64,000 bases of DNA, taken from positions 3,534,001 to 3,598,000 of the forward strand of contig NZ_CP102826.1 of assembly GCF_025643595.1 (NCBI RefSeq), read 5' to 3'. This DNA comes from Saccharopolyspora rosea. Lineage in GTDB: Bacteria; Actinomycetota; Actinomycetes; Mycobacteriales; Pseudonocardiaceae. Positions 1 through 8,783 of the stretch are shown here, piece after piece. The notes under the pieces are model-generated. The model saw only the letters and a list, made by a program, of their open reading frames with translations, was not told the DNA's origin and ran no database searches. Position 1 is the stretch's first letter; each line of letters opens with the position of its first letter. Position numbers and translations under genes: made by a program.

Positions 1-1
1 C

Positions 2-418
2 ATCGAAGCGTGGCTGCGGCTGGCGGAGGCGGTCGGGCTGACCCGCGAGGAGGTCTGCGACGAGCGGCACCTCGTCCCCGGCGTGCGGTTCGCCGTCGAC
101 GCCTACGTCACCTTCGCCCGCACCCGCCCCTGGGTGGAAGGCGTGGCGTCCTCGCTGACCGAGCTGTTCGCGCCGGACCTGATGGCCGAGCGCCTCGCCG
201 CGTTCGAGCGGTGCTACCCGTGGATCGCCCCCGACGGGCTGGCCTACTTCCGGGCCCGCCTCCGCCAGGCGCCGCGCGACTCCGAGCACGCGCTGCGGGT
301 GGTCACCGAGCACTGCCGCACCGCGGACGAGCAGCAGCGCGCCGTGGCGGCGCTGGCGTTCAAGTGCGACGTGCTGTGGAGCGTCCTCGACGCCATCGAC
401 CACGCCTTCCCGGACTGA
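2..418 (+). CDS. pqqC: Pyrroloquinoline-quinone synthase PqqC, 3' part
   Basis: The reading frame is open from the first bases of the window, so the 5' end lies to the left; about 138 residues remain. PqqC is the cofactorless oxidase that carries out the last ring closure and oxidation in PQQ synthesis. The visible part ends with the family signature APRDSEHAL followed by FKCDVLWSVLDAI, close to the usual PqqC C-terminus. PqqA, PqqD and PqqE follow on the same strand, which supports the call. The gene is not broken; only the window edge cuts it. pqqB would be expected upstream. Confidence 0.93.
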   Translation: MEAWLRLAEAVGLTREEVCDERHLVPGVRFAVDAYVTFARTRPWVEGVASSLTELFAPDLMAERLAAFERCYPWIAPDGLAYFRARLRQAPRDSEHALRVVTEHCRTADEQQRAVAALAFKCDVLWSVLDAIDHAFPD

Positions 419-526
419 TCGCTGCCGTGCGGTGGGGGACGTTGTGCTCTGGCCGTCACCCCGCGGCGGTTGGGACTTTCGCGACCGACGACGCGTGGAG
501 TCCCACACCGGTTGGAGGTGACGGGG

Positions 527-1000
527 ATGACGGGTGTGTCGCGAGAACCGCGTGAGCGCCTGGGCGGAGTCGTGCTGTCCGTGGTGCGGATCATCATCTC
601 GTTCCTGTTCCTGCTGCACGGGGCGGCCGCCCTGTTCGGGGTGCTGACCCCGGGCGGCATGCCGACGCCGGTGGGGCTGTGGCCGTCCTGGTGGGCGGGT
701 CTGATCCAGTTCGTCGGCGGCGCGCTGGTGCTGGTCGGCCTGTTCACCACCCCGGTCGCGCTGCTGTGCTCCGGGAGCATGGCGTACGCCTACTTCACGG
801 TGCACCAGCCCCGCGGCCTGCTCCCGATCCAGAACGCCGGTGAACTGGCCGCGCTGTACTCCTGGTTCTTCCTGCTGTTCGCGGCGCTGGGAGCCGGTCC
901 GTTCGCCCTCGACGCGCTGCTGCGCCGACGGCGGCGGGCGCACGCGCCGGTCAACGCGACCGCGGACGAGACCCCGGGAACCGGGGATGCGCGCCCCTGA
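527..1000 (+). CDS. DoxX family membrane protein
   Basis: A 157-residue protein with about four membrane segments (near residues 13-38, 48-72, 75-92 and 104-125) and the small-residue-rich layout of the DoxX family. The ATG at 527 is preceded by GGAGGTGACGGG and is preferred over the TTG 57 bases upstream, which has no ribosome site. It sits between pqqC and pqqA on the same strand, an unusual position inside a pqq operon. Members are linked to membrane redox or thiol balance; a role in PQQ biology is only suggested by position. Confidence 0.8.
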   Translation: MTGVSREPRERLGGVVLSVVRIIISFLFLLHGAAALFGVLTPGGMPTPVGLWPSWWAGLIQFVGGALVLVGLFTTPVALLCSGSMAYAYFTVHQPRGLLPIQNAGELAALYSWFFLLFAALGAGPFALDALLRRRRRAHAPVNATADETPGTGDARP

Positions 1001-1101
1001 CGGCGGCCGCCACGCGGAGTTATCCTGCACGTGCGCGGGAGCCGTCCAGCCAACCGCCACCGCACCTCCGGGCTCGGCCCGAGGGAGAGGAGGTGCCAGT
1101 C

Positions 1102-1239
1102 ATGGAATCCGAGAGCACCCGGTCCGCACTCACGTGGGAGCCGCCGAAGTTCGACGAGGTCGAATGGCGGACGCCGGATTTCGAGGAACTCGTGTGCTCG
1201 TCCGAGGTGACGATGTACATGATGCGGATGCAGGACTGA
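1102..1239 (+). CDS. pqqA: PQQ precursor peptide PqqA, N-terminally extended
   Basis: A 45-codon gene with a good ribosome site (GGAGGTGCC) before the ATG. The C-terminal half WRTPDFEELVCSSEVTMY has the PqqA pattern W-x-x-P-x-F ending in E-V-T-M-Y. Glu35 and Tyr39 are the residues expected to be cross-linked by PqqE and built into PQQ. Typical PqqA is 22-29 residues; this one has about 20 extra N-terminal residues that repeat a W-x-x-P-x-F pattern (WEPPKF). No internal in-frame start codon lies between Met1 and Met38, so the long form appears to be real. Confidence 0.88.
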   Translation: MESESTRSALTWEPPKFDEVEWRTPDFEELVCSSEVTMYMMRMQD

Positions 1240-1303
1240 CGCCAGGACGTCGGGCGCCGGAGGTGTTGCGGCGCCCGGCCGCCCGCGACGGAGGGCCCCG
1301 GCG

Positions 1304-1585
1304 ATGAACGCGGAGCTGCGATCGTCGAGCCGGCCCAGACTGGCCTCGCACGTCCGGCTGGGCATGGACCGGGTCCGCGAGGAATACGTGCTGATGGGAC
1401 CGGAGTCGGTCCTGGTGCTGAACCCGACCGGCGCCTCGGTGCTGGACCTGTGCGACGGGCGGCGCACGATCGCCGAGATCTCGGAGTCGCTGCGCGGCCG
1501 CTACGACCGCGTCGCCGACGACGAGATCGCCGACTTCCTCACCCGCCTCGTCGCCAAACGATGGGTGGAGATCGACGGTGACTAG
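1304..1585 (+). CDS. pqqD: PQQ peptide chaperone PqqD
   Basis: A 93-residue protein with the small winged-helix PqqD (RiPP recognition element) pattern: an N-terminal strand region, LNPTGASVLDLCDG, then a helical C-terminus ending in LVAKRWVEIDGD. PqqD binds the PqqA leader and presents it to PqqE. The stop overlaps the GTG start of pqqE by eight bases, implying translational coupling. Confidence 0.93.
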   Translation: MNAELRSSSRPRLASHVRLGMDRVREEYVLMGPESVLVLNPTGASVLDLCDGRRTIAEISESLRGRYDRVADDEIADFLTRLVAKRWVEIDGD

Positions 1586-2687
1586 ACCGTACGGACTGCT
1601 CGCCGAGCTGACCTACGCGTGCCCGCTGCACTGCCCGTACTGCTCGAACCCGCTCAACCTGGGCGACTACCGCGACGAACTGACCACCGAGCAGTGGCAG
1701 CGGGTGCTCACCGAGGCCCGCGAGCTCGGCGTGCTGCAACTGCACCTGTCCGGCGGCGAACCGCTCCAGCGGCGCGACGTCGTGGAGATCGTGCGGCACG
1801 GCAGCCGGTTGGGCCTGTACACCAACCTCATCACCAGCGCCGTCGGGCTCTCCCCGCGCCGCGCCGAGCAGCTGCGCGAGGCCGGACTGGACCACGTGCA
1901 GATGAGCATCCAGGCGCACGAGGCCACCGCCTCCGACCGGATCGCCGGGACGCCGTCGTTCGAGCGCAAGGTCTCGGCGGCGCGGCTGGTGAAGGAGCTG
2001 GGCTGGCCGCTCACGCTCAACGTGGTGCTGCACCGGCACAACATCGACCACGTCGGCGACGTCCTGCGGCTGGCCGAGGAGCTGCGCGCCGACCGCATCG
2101 AGCTGGCCAACACCCAGTACTACGGCTGGGCGCTGCTCAACCGGGGCGCGCTGCTGCCCAGCCGGGCGCAGGTCGACCGGGCCGAAGCGGTGGTGCGCGC
2201 CGCCCGCGACCGGCTGCGCGGGCAGGTGGAGATCACCTACGTGCTGCCCGACTACTACGAGCAGTACCCCAAGCCCTGCATGGACGGGTGGGCCCGGCGC
2301 CAGCTCACCGTGATGCCCAACGGCGACGCCCTGCCCTGCCCCGCTGCCCAGGTGCTGCCGCTGCCCCGGGCGAACGTGCGGGAGCACTCCGTGGAGTGGA
2401 TCTGGACGCGGTCCCCGCTGTTCCAGCGGTTCCGCGGCACCGACTGGATGCCCGAACCGTGCCGGAGCTGCCCGCGCCGCGAGATCGACTTCGGCGGGTG
2501 CCGGTGCCAGGCGTTCCTGCTCACCGGCGACGCGGCCCGCACCGACCCGGTCTGCGTGCTGTCCCCCGACCACGGCATCGTGGTCGACGCGGTCCGCGCC
2601 GCGGGCGAGGGGGACGCGCTCGTGCCGCGCCCGAACCCGCGCCGCGTCACGTCTGGACGGGAGCGCTCCCGAACAGCGCGAAGCTGA
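1578..2687 (+). CDS. pqqE: PqqA peptide cyclase PqqE (radical SAM)
   Basis: A 369-residue radical SAM/SPASM enzyme that joins the Glu and Tyr side chains of PqqA by a C-C bond. The cluster-binding CPLHCPYC motif is at about residues 15-22, the SGGEP motif at about 58-62, and SPASM cysteines lie near the C-terminus (CPAAQ, then CRSCPRR and GGCRCQ). The GTG start lies inside the pqqD stop region. The 3' end overlaps the end of the convergent antiporter gene by 41 bases. Confidence 0.94.
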   Translation: MTRPYGLLAELTYACPLHCPYCSNPLNLGDYRDELTTEQWQRVLTEARELGVLQLHLSGGEPLQRRDVVEIVRHGSRLGLYTNLITSAVGLSPRRAEQLREAGLDHVQMSIQAHEATASDRIAGTPSFERKVSAARLVKELGWPLTLNVVLHRHNIDHVGDVLRLAEELRADRIELANTQYYGWALLNRGALLPSRAQVDRAEAVVRAARDRLRGQVEITYVLPDYYEQYPKPCMDGWARRQLTVMPNGDALPCPAAQVLPLPRANVREHSVEWIWTRSPLFQRFRGTDWMPEPCRSCPRREIDFGGCRCQAFLLTGDAARTDPVCVLSPDHGIVVDAVRAAGEGDALVPRPNPRRVTSGRERSRTARS

Positions 2688-3633
2688 CGGCCCAGTAGGC
2701 GACGTACAGGCCGAGCAGCACGACGCCGTGCCACCGCCGCACCCGCCCGGTGCCGAGGAAGCAGGCGGCCAGCGCGGTCATCACCACGAGCGCGGGCAGG
2801 TGCCACCGGAGCACGTCCGGTCCGACCACGATGCTGCCGCCGGACAGGATGATGACCGCGAGCTTGCCGGTGACGGAGAAGACGAGGCTGCCGATGACGT
2901 TGCCGACCCCGATCGCCGGAACCCCTTTGCGGAACGGCTCCACGGTCAGGAAGACGTCCTCGATGGACAGCGCGGCGGTGACGATCGTCGCCCCGAACAC
3001 GGTCCCCTCGATGCCGTAGCTGTGCAGAATTCCCCGGGTCCCGGTGCTCGTGGTCGCCGCGCCGATGAGCAGCCCGGCCAGCGCCACCACCGCGAGTCCG
3101 AGGCTCGCCCAGCCGGGCAGTCGCCGTTCCCGGGCGAACGGCTGTTCCGACTCCGCCAAGCCTTCGTAGATCTCCGGGTTGCGGAAGGTCGGCGTCCTGC
3201 GCCGGGTCTCCCGCACCGCGATGTAGGCGATGAACAGGGCGAACAGGACGAGCAGCACGATCCCGTGCACCGCGGTGAGCGGTGCGGTCAGCACGAACGC
3301 GGCCATGGCCAGCGGCGCGGCGACGAACAGCGCCAGGTAGTCGCGCGGCGGCTCCACCTCGACCGGGGCGATGAGCGCGGCGAGCGCGAGGACGAGCCCG
3401 GAGTAGGAGAGGGCGGTGCCGAACACCAGTCCCAGCGCCACGTCGCCGAGGTCCTCGACGTTGAGCGCGACGCCGAGCACGACGTCGTCGAACTCGATGC
3501 CGGTGAACAGCACGGCGAGCAGGAACACCGAGACCCGCAGACCGCTCGCCGCGCCGACGAGGTTGCCCACCAAGCGCTCGGCGCTGAACACCAGCAGCGC
3601 CGCGCCGGACACGAAGATGAAGATCGAGGTCAC
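2647..3633 (-). CDS. Calcium/cation antiporter family membrane protein
   Basis: About 328 residues with ten or so membrane segments in two similar halves. The half signatures GIEFDDVVLGVALNVEDLGD and SIEDVFLTVEPFRKGVPAIG resemble the alpha repeats of Ca2+/cation antiporters. In the second, an acidic residue and G-x-G-N-V-I-G-S follow the usual pattern. The start is the GTG at 3633, preceded by GGAGGAGCGG; a 13-codon longer version lacks a ribosome site. It is convergent with pqqE and overlaps it. The transported ion cannot be read from sequence. Confidence 0.75.
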   Translation of the reverse strand: MTSIFIFVSGAALLVFSAERLVGNLVGAASGLRVSVFLLAVLFTGIEFDDVVLGVALNVEDLGDVALGLVFGTALSYSGLVLALAALIAPVEVEPPRDYLALFVAAPLAMAAFVLTAPLTAVHGIVLLVLFALFIAYIAVRETRRRTPTFRNPEIYEGLAESEQPFARERRLPGWASLGLAVVALAGLLIGAATTSTGTRGILHSYGIEGTVFGATIVTAALSIEDVFLTVEPFRKGVPAIGVGNVIGSLVFSVTGKLAVIILSGGSIVVGPDVLRWHLPALVVMTALAACFLGTGRVRRWHGVVLLGLYVAYWAVSFALFGSAPVQT

Positions 3634-3828
3634 ACCCGCTCCTCCTCGCCGGACGGCTCGCGGCGCAGGCAAAGCTAACCGAGCACCGACCAGCCCGCCG
3701 TCCGGCGCGGAGCCGCTCGACGGTTCAGCGGGTCGCGGCTACCATCCGTGCGGCGCGACGTCGGTCCGAGCGGGGGGTGGGGACCTCCGGGGCCGGACCT
3801 CGGACCGACCGCACGGGAGGGGGTCAGC

Positions 3829-4242
3829 GTGCTCGCCACGAGGTGTCTGCGCGTCGGACTGGTGCTGCTGGCCCTGATCGAAGGCATCCCCTCGCTGTGG
3901 GCCGCGCTCGCGCCGCTGTCGTTCTACCGCGACTTCCCCACGCCGGACCGGTCCTGGCTGACGCTGTTCCCGCCGTACAACGAGCACATGACGCACGACT
4001 TCGGGCTCATCGCCCTGCAGTTCGTGGTCGTGCTCGGCTTCGCCGCCGTCTCGGTGGAACGCCGGCTGGTCCGCGTGGTGCTGATCGCCTCGCTCGTGTT
4101 CAACGTCCCGCACTGCGTCTACCACCAGCGCCACCTCGTCGAAGGCAGCGACGTGCACGTGCAGTTCGCCTCGCAGGTGGTCCCGATCGTGCTGGCCGTG
4201 GTGCTGCTGGTGGTCAACGAGCGGCGGGCGGTGGTCAGTTGA
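3829..4242 (+). CDS. Small four-helix membrane protein, unknown function
   Basis: A 137-residue hydrophobic protein with about four predicted membrane segments and a conserved-looking loop around residues 33-60 that contains LTLFPPYNEHMTHDFG. The GTG at 3829 follows GGGAGGGGGTCA, which supports this start over an upstream in-frame ATG. Histidines in the loops (EHMTHD, HCVYHQRH) could bind metal or haem, but this is not established. I do not recognise the family with confidence. It is convergent with the next gene, overlapping by eight bases. Confidence 0.65.
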   Translation: MLATRCLRVGLVLLALIEGIPSLWAALAPLSFYRDFPTPDRSWLTLFPPYNEHMTHDFGLIALQFVVVLGFAAVSVERRLVRVVLIASLVFNVPHCVYHQRHLVEGSDVHVQFASQVVPIVLAVVLLVVNERRAVVS

Positions 4243-4681
4243 GCGAGGACATGCTGATCGCCAACCGGTTGTAGGTGTTGATCAAGGCGACCGTCCACAC
4301 CAGACCGACCAGCTGCTTCTCGTCGAAGTGCTGTTCGGCCGGGAGGTAGTCCTCGTCGGGAACGCCGCCGTCGAGCCGGGTGATCGACTCGGCCAGGCGC
4401 AGCGCCGCGCGCTCGCGGTCGGTGAACAGGTCCGAGTCCGGCCAGTTCGGCAGCGCCCGCAGCCGTTGCTCCGACTCGCCCTCGTCGAGGGCCTGCCGGG
4501 TGTGCGTCGACTGGCAGAAGCCGCAGCCGTTGATCTGCGACGCCCGCAGCCGGACCAGTTCGAGCAGCCCGGCGTCCACACCGGAGTCGCGGGCGTTGGC
4601 CTCGGCTTGCCGGGTCAGCTGGTTCAGCGCCTCGAACGTCGAGGGCGTCAACCGGGGCAGGTCGAAACGGGTCTCGCTCAT
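4235..4681 (-). CDS. AhpD/carboxymuconolactone decarboxylase-like protein
   Basis: 148 residues with the AhpD-type motif INGCGFCQSTH at residues 50-60: a C-x-x-C pair (Cys53, Cys56) followed by His60. Members act as thiol peroxidase partners or decarboxylase-like proteins. The ATG at 4681 overlaps the stop of the upstream ligase (ATGA), so this is the last gene of the left arm of the biosynthetic cluster. It may protect against peroxide from the FAD enzyme of the cluster, which is an inference. Confidence 0.85.
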   Translation of the reverse strand: MSETRFDLPRLTPSTFEALNQLTRQAEANARDSGVDAGLLELVRLRASQINGCGFCQSTHTRQALDEGESEQRLRALPNWPDSDLFTDRERAALRLAESITRLDGGVPDEDYLPAEQHFDEKQLVGLVWTVALINTYNRLAISMSSLN

Positions 4682-6297
4682 CTCGTCAGCTCCCTGGGTC
4701 GGGTGGTGCGTTCGGTGGCCATCGCCGTGACCGTGCGGCGGCACACCTTGCCGGTCGGGGCGAGCGGCAGTTCCGGTAGCCGCAGCAGGAACTCCGGCAG
4801 CTTGCGGCGTTCCAGGCCGCGGTCTCGTTCGAGGAACGCCGTGAGGTCGGCCAGCGACAGCTCGGGAGCTCCGGCGGACTGGCTGATGCAGGCGCACAGG
4901 CGTTCCCCGAGGTCGTCGTCGGGCACGGGCACGCAGGCCACGTCGACGACGCCGGGGTGCGTGCTGATCTCGCGCTCGACCTCGGCCGGGCTGATCTTGT
5001 ACCCGCCTCGGGAGACGACCTGTTCGAGCCTGCCGAGCACGTGCAGCCTGCCGCGCTCGTCCAGCACGCCCCGGTCGCCGCTGCGCACCCACCCGTCCGG
5101 GGTGCGGTGGCGGGCGTCCAGCTCGGGTCCGGCGACGTAGCACAACGGGGTCATGGGACCGCGCGCCCAGACCTCCCCCGGCTCGCCGGGACGCACGTCG
5201 CGGCCCTGCGGGTCCACGATCCGGATCTCGGCGACCGCCGGGTCCGGGATCCCCGTCCCGCTGTCCGTGCCGGTCCGGGCGGTGTGGCAGTTGATGCCGT
5301 CCGACGAGCCGTAGATGGTGATCACCCGGCACCCGAAGCGGCGGCGGCACGCCTGCGCGGTCACGTCGGACAGCGGCGCCGCGCTGGACACGACCGCGCG
5401 CAGGCTGGACAGGTCCTCGTCCGGCTGCGCGGGCTGCTCGGACAGCCGCCGCAGCATCGTCGGCACCCCGAACAGGTGGGTCGGGCGGTGCCGCGTGACC
5501 AGGCGCAACGCCTCGGCCGGGTCGAACCGGTCGGCCAGCACGAGCGTCGCGCCGAGCGCGGCGATGCTCACCGACGTCGCGCAGGACCCGTACCCGGAGG
5601 ACATCTTCATCAGCACCAGCCCGCGCATCGGGCCGTCCCCGTCGTGCAGGGCGCGCACGTAGTTGGCCCGGCCGCCGCCCATCGCGTTGTGCGAGTACGC
5701 GATCATCTTCGGTTCCGACTGGGACCCCGAGGTGACCAGGATCCGGGCGGGTGCCTCCGGGTCGACCGGTTCGGCGCACCAGTCCCCGGGGTCCGGGAGG
5801 TCGTCCAGCGAACCGCCCGGGGCGAAGGTGAACACGGCGCGCATGTCCGGGAGACCGCGGGCGACCTCCGCGTCCTCGGCCGCCGCGAAGATCCCGGCGG
5901 CGGCCCGCGACCTGCCCAGCAGGCTCAGCGTGTCCCGGGTGCCGGAGCCCGCCGGGTACGGCAGGGCGACCGCACCGACGGCCGCGACGGCCAGTTCGGC
6001 CACGGCCATCCGCCACCCGTTGGGCATGCGGATGCCGATGATGTCGCGCGCGCCGAGCCCGGCGGCCGACAGCGCGGCGGCGACCTTGCGGACCTCCCGG
6101 TCCAGTGCCGCGTAGTCGAGCACGCGCTCGGCATCGATGATCGCCTCGCGTTCCGGGTGGGCGCGCACCTGCTCGCGGAACAGGCCGTACAGGTCGCGGC
6201 CCGGGCAGTCGCCCTGTCGCACCCACCTGCGACGCAGCTCGGCCGGTACGAGGTCGCGGATTTCGATCCCGTTCCGGGACATCCAGCGGTCGGTCAC
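4678..6297 (-). CDS. Acyl/aryl-CoA ligase (ANL superfamily)
   Basis: 539 residues with the adenylate-forming enzyme layout: a P-loop-like motif TSGSQSEPK near residue 200, a YGSSDG motif, SGDRG, and the C-terminal catalytic lysine in PLAPTGK. These enzymes activate a carboxylic acid as acyl-AMP and usually load it on CoA. The P-loop departs from the common SGTTGxPK form. The GTG start overlaps the upstream CoA-transferase stop (GTGA) and the stop overlaps the AhpD start. The substrate is unknown; an aryl or short acid is plausible. Confidence 0.88.
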   Translation of the reverse strand: MTDRWMSRNGIEIRDLVPAELRRRWVRQGDCPGRDLYGLFREQVRAHPEREAIIDAERVLDYAALDREVRKVAAALSAAGLGARDIIGIRMPNGWRMAVAELAVAAVGAVALPYPAGSGTRDTLSLLGRSRAAAGIFAAAEDAEVARGLPDMRAVFTFAPGGSLDDLPDPGDWCAEPVDPEAPARILVTSGSQSEPKMIAYSHNAMGGGRANYVRALHDGDGPMRGLVLMKMSSGYGSCATSVSIAALGATLVLADRFDPAEALRLVTRHRPTHLFGVPTMLRRLSEQPAQPDEDLSSLRAVVSSAAPLSDVTAQACRRRFGCRVITIYGSSDGINCHTARTGTDSGTGIPDPAVAEIRIVDPQGRDVRPGEPGEVWARGPMTPLCYVAGPELDARHRTPDGWVRSGDRGVLDERGRLHVLGRLEQVVSRGGYKISPAEVEREISTHPGVVDVACVPVPDDDLGERLCACISQSAGAPELSLADLTAFLERDRGLERRKLPEFLLRLPELPLAPTGKVCRRTVTAMATERTTRPRELTR

Positions 6298-7985
6298 GAG
6301 AACTCCCAGGGGGACAACGGGTGGACGTGCGTGGTGCGGCCGAGCGCGCGTTCGAACCGCGGGTCCTCGGCCAGCGCCCGCAGGTCGGTGCACACCGGCG
6401 TGGCGACCACACCGGCGTCGGCGAGCAGTTCGGTCCAGACCTCGGTGGGCCGGTCGCGCAACCGCGCGGCCACCTCGCCCGGGGTGCCGCCGGCCGCCGC
6501 CAGCCCGAGCGGTCCGGCGACGTCGCCGGGCGCCATGTCGCGCGGCAGCACCAGGTAGCCGTCCGCGGTCCGCAGCGGGCGGTCGAGCACCGTCCACACC
6601 GGACGGTGAACTCCGCGGGGCACCACTCCGGAGGCCGAGAACAGCGAACTGTCCACACGGGACCCCCGCCCGGTGCGCACCCGGCGGAGCAGCGACGCCA
6701 GCACGCCCTGGGCGCAGACCATCCCGCCCAGGATGTCGGTGAGCGTCATCAGCGACGGCATGCTCGGCTCGTCCCCCGGGTACGCGGCCGCGCCGAGACC
6801 GCTGTGCGCCTGCACCAGGAAGTCCGTGCCCAGCGGCAGTTCCGGCCAGGACAGCGGTTCCCACCCGGACGCCCACGCGTAGGTCAGCCCGGGGCTGGCG
6901 CGGACCAGGTCCTCGGCGTCCAGACCGAGCTGCTCGGCCTTGCCGGGAGCCCAGTTGTGCACGAACGCGTCCGCCCCGGCCACCAGTTCGCGCAGCTCGC
7001 GCTGTCCGGCGGGGGACTTGATGTCCACCTCCACCGCGCGTTTGCCGTCGTTGAGGGCGCGGAAGCGGACCGAGCAGTCCCCCGCCATCGGCGGGATGCC
7101 CCGCATCGGGTCGCCGCCGGGCGGTTCGACTCGGATCACCTCGGCGCCCAGCAGGCGCAGCACGTGCCCCACCAGCGGGCCCTGGATGCGGCGCGTCGAC
7201 TCCACCACGACGAGCCCGTCGAGCGGTGCCTCACCGCGCTTCTCCGACTCGCGCGTCGCGGTGCCCGGCAGCGGGCGCAGCCCGCACGCGGGAACTTCCA
7301 CCGGTGGCGAGGGAACGTCCCGGACCGGCAGCACGCTGACCCCGACGGCGGCGGTCGCCGCCGCCACCACGGCCTCGTAGTCGGTGTTCCGCGCGGTGGC
7401 GTGCAGCGCCTCCGGCAGGTGCCCCGCCGCGGTCGCGAACCGCTGCTGGAACGGCCACCAGCCCTCGGCGACCGCCTCGCGGTCGGCACCGAGCTCCTGC
7501 CAGAACCGGCGCCAGCCCTCGGCGTAGAGGGTCTCGACTTCGAAGCGGACCCCGTCGCGGCTGGTGAACGGCGGACGGCCACCGGGTTCCCACCGCTCCG
7601 CCCAGTCGTCGTCGGTGGTGGCCACGGCGAGGTACTGCTGCACCGCCAGCAGCGCCGCGTCGGCCACCGACGTGCGCACCGCGGTGAGCCGCGCGCCGCG
7701 CACCCGGGCGATCGACGCCGCGAGCACGCCCTGGACCGCGAGGACCCCGGCCAGCACCGAGGCGTAGTCGACGCCGAGCCGTTGCGGCCGGCCTGCGGCC
7801 CGGCCGTGGACGTGCATGATCCCGCACGCCGCCTGGACGGCGAGTTCGTCCGCCAGCGGAAGGTCGACCCGGCCCGCCCAGTCGACGTCGCTCACCAGCG
7901 GATCGGCGGCGTACTCACCCGACAGGGCCCCGAGCTGCTCGGCCGCGACCAGCCCCGCCACGTCCGCCGTCAACGTCGTCGTCAC
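6294..7985 (-). CDS. Family III CoA-transferase (CaiB/BaiF type), duplicated domain
   Basis: 563 residues. The C-terminal two thirds, from about residue 245, contain the CaiB/BaiF features LRLLGAEVIRVEPPGGDPMRG, GKRAVEVDIKSPAG and a Val-Asp-Ser-Ser-Leu segment. The N-terminal ~240 residues look like a second, partial CoA-transferase domain (GRPQRLGVDYASVLAGVLAV). The enzyme would move CoA between carboxylic acids. The GTG start is coupled to the methyltransferase stop. With two CoA ligases nearby, the pathway probably runs on CoA thioesters. Confidence 0.82.
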   Translation of the reverse strand: MTTTLTADVAGLVAAEQLGALSGEYAADPLVSDVDWAGRVDLPLADELAVQAACGIMHVHGRAAGRPQRLGVDYASVLAGVLAVQGVLAASIARVRGARLTAVRTSVADAALLAVQQYLAVATTDDDWAERWEPGGRPPFTSRDGVRFEVETLYAEGWRRFWQELGADREAVAEGWWPFQQRFATAAGHLPEALHATARNTDYEAVVAAATAAVGVSVLPVRDVPSPPVEVPACGLRPLPGTATRESEKRGEAPLDGLVVVESTRRIQGPLVGHVLRLLGAEVIRVEPPGGDPMRGIPPMAGDCSVRFRALNDGKRAVEVDIKSPAGQRELRELVAGADAFVHNWAPGKAEQLGLDAEDLVRASPGLTYAWASGWEPLSWPELPLGTDFLVQAHSGLGAAAYPGDEPSMPSLMTLTDILGGMVCAQGVLASLLRRVRTGRGSRVDSSLFSASGVVPRGVHRPVWTVLDRPLRTADGYLVLPRDMAPGDVAGPLGLAAAGGTPGEVAARLRDRPTEVWTELLADAGVVATPVCTDLRALAEDPRFERALGRTTHVHPLSPWEFS

Positions 7986-8773
7986 GCCAGCTCCTTCCGA
8001 CCCTGCACCGAGTACATGAGGCTGGACGAGGCGCGGAAGGACGGATCGCGCATCACCGCCCGCACCTCGGCCAGTTCCTCGTCGGTCATGCCGACCGACA
8101 GCAGTCCGTCCCGCAGGTGGTAGGTGTGGTGCACCTGCAACAGCAGGTCGGCCGACTCCGGGTGCCGCGGCCGGACGTACGGGCGCGGATCGATGTCGAC
8201 CAGTCCGGCCGCGCTCATCACCCGGGCGGCCCGGCGCCCCCACTCCGGGTCGGCTCCTGCTCTGCGCATCAACGTCTTCTTGGCTGCCAGGAACTTCTCG
8301 TACAGCCGCGCGGACCGCTCGTCCGGGGTGAGCAGCACCGGTTCGTAGGAGGTGTCGAACTCCTCGATCTGCAGCCAGCCGCCCGGTTTCAGCGCCCGGA
8401 CGAGCTTGGCCACCACAGCGTCCCGCTCCGGGAGGTGTTGCAGCAGCAACCGGACCACGACCAGGTCGAAGTGCTCGTCCGGGAGCGGATCGGCGGTGAT
8501 GTCGTGCACCGCCGCCGTCAGGTTCGGGTGACCGCCGACGTCGACGGGTGTGACGTCGGTGGCCAGCACGCTGCCGGTGGGCGCGACCCGGTCGGCGAGC
8601 CAGCGCGCGATGGTGCCGCCGCCGGTGCCCACGTCCAGGCAGCACCAGCCGTCCGCGACCCCGGTGGCGGCGAGCCGTTCGGTGGTCATCGCGTCGTGCG
8701 CGGTGGCGATGCACCGGTGTTGCTCGCCGCTGTGCGGGTTCGCGTTGTCGAAGACGTAGCCGACGCGCGTCAT
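7982..8773 (-). CDS. SAM-dependent methyltransferase (class I)
   Basis: 263 residues. The SAM-binding loop CLDVGTGGGTIARWLADR is at about residues 45-62, followed by an acidic post-motif (LATDVTPVDVG) and VVRLLLQHLPER. The ATG follows GAGGAGCTGCTG. It is likely an O-, N- or C-methyltransferase tailoring the product of the cluster. The substrate is unknown. Confidence 0.86.
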   Translation of the reverse strand: MTRVGYVFDNANPHSGEQHRCIATAHDAMTTERLAATGVADGWCCLDVGTGGGTIARWLADRVAPTGSVLATDVTPVDVGGHPNLTAAVHDITADPLPDEHFDLVVVRLLLQHLPERDAVVAKLVRALKPGGWLQIEEFDTSYEPVLLTPDERSARLYEKFLAAKKTLMRRAGADPEWGRRAARVMSAAGLVDIDPRPYVRPRHPESADLLLQVHHTYHLRDGLLSVGMTDEELAEVRAVMRDPSFRASSSLMYSVQGRKELA

Positions 8774-8783
8774 CAGCAGCTCC

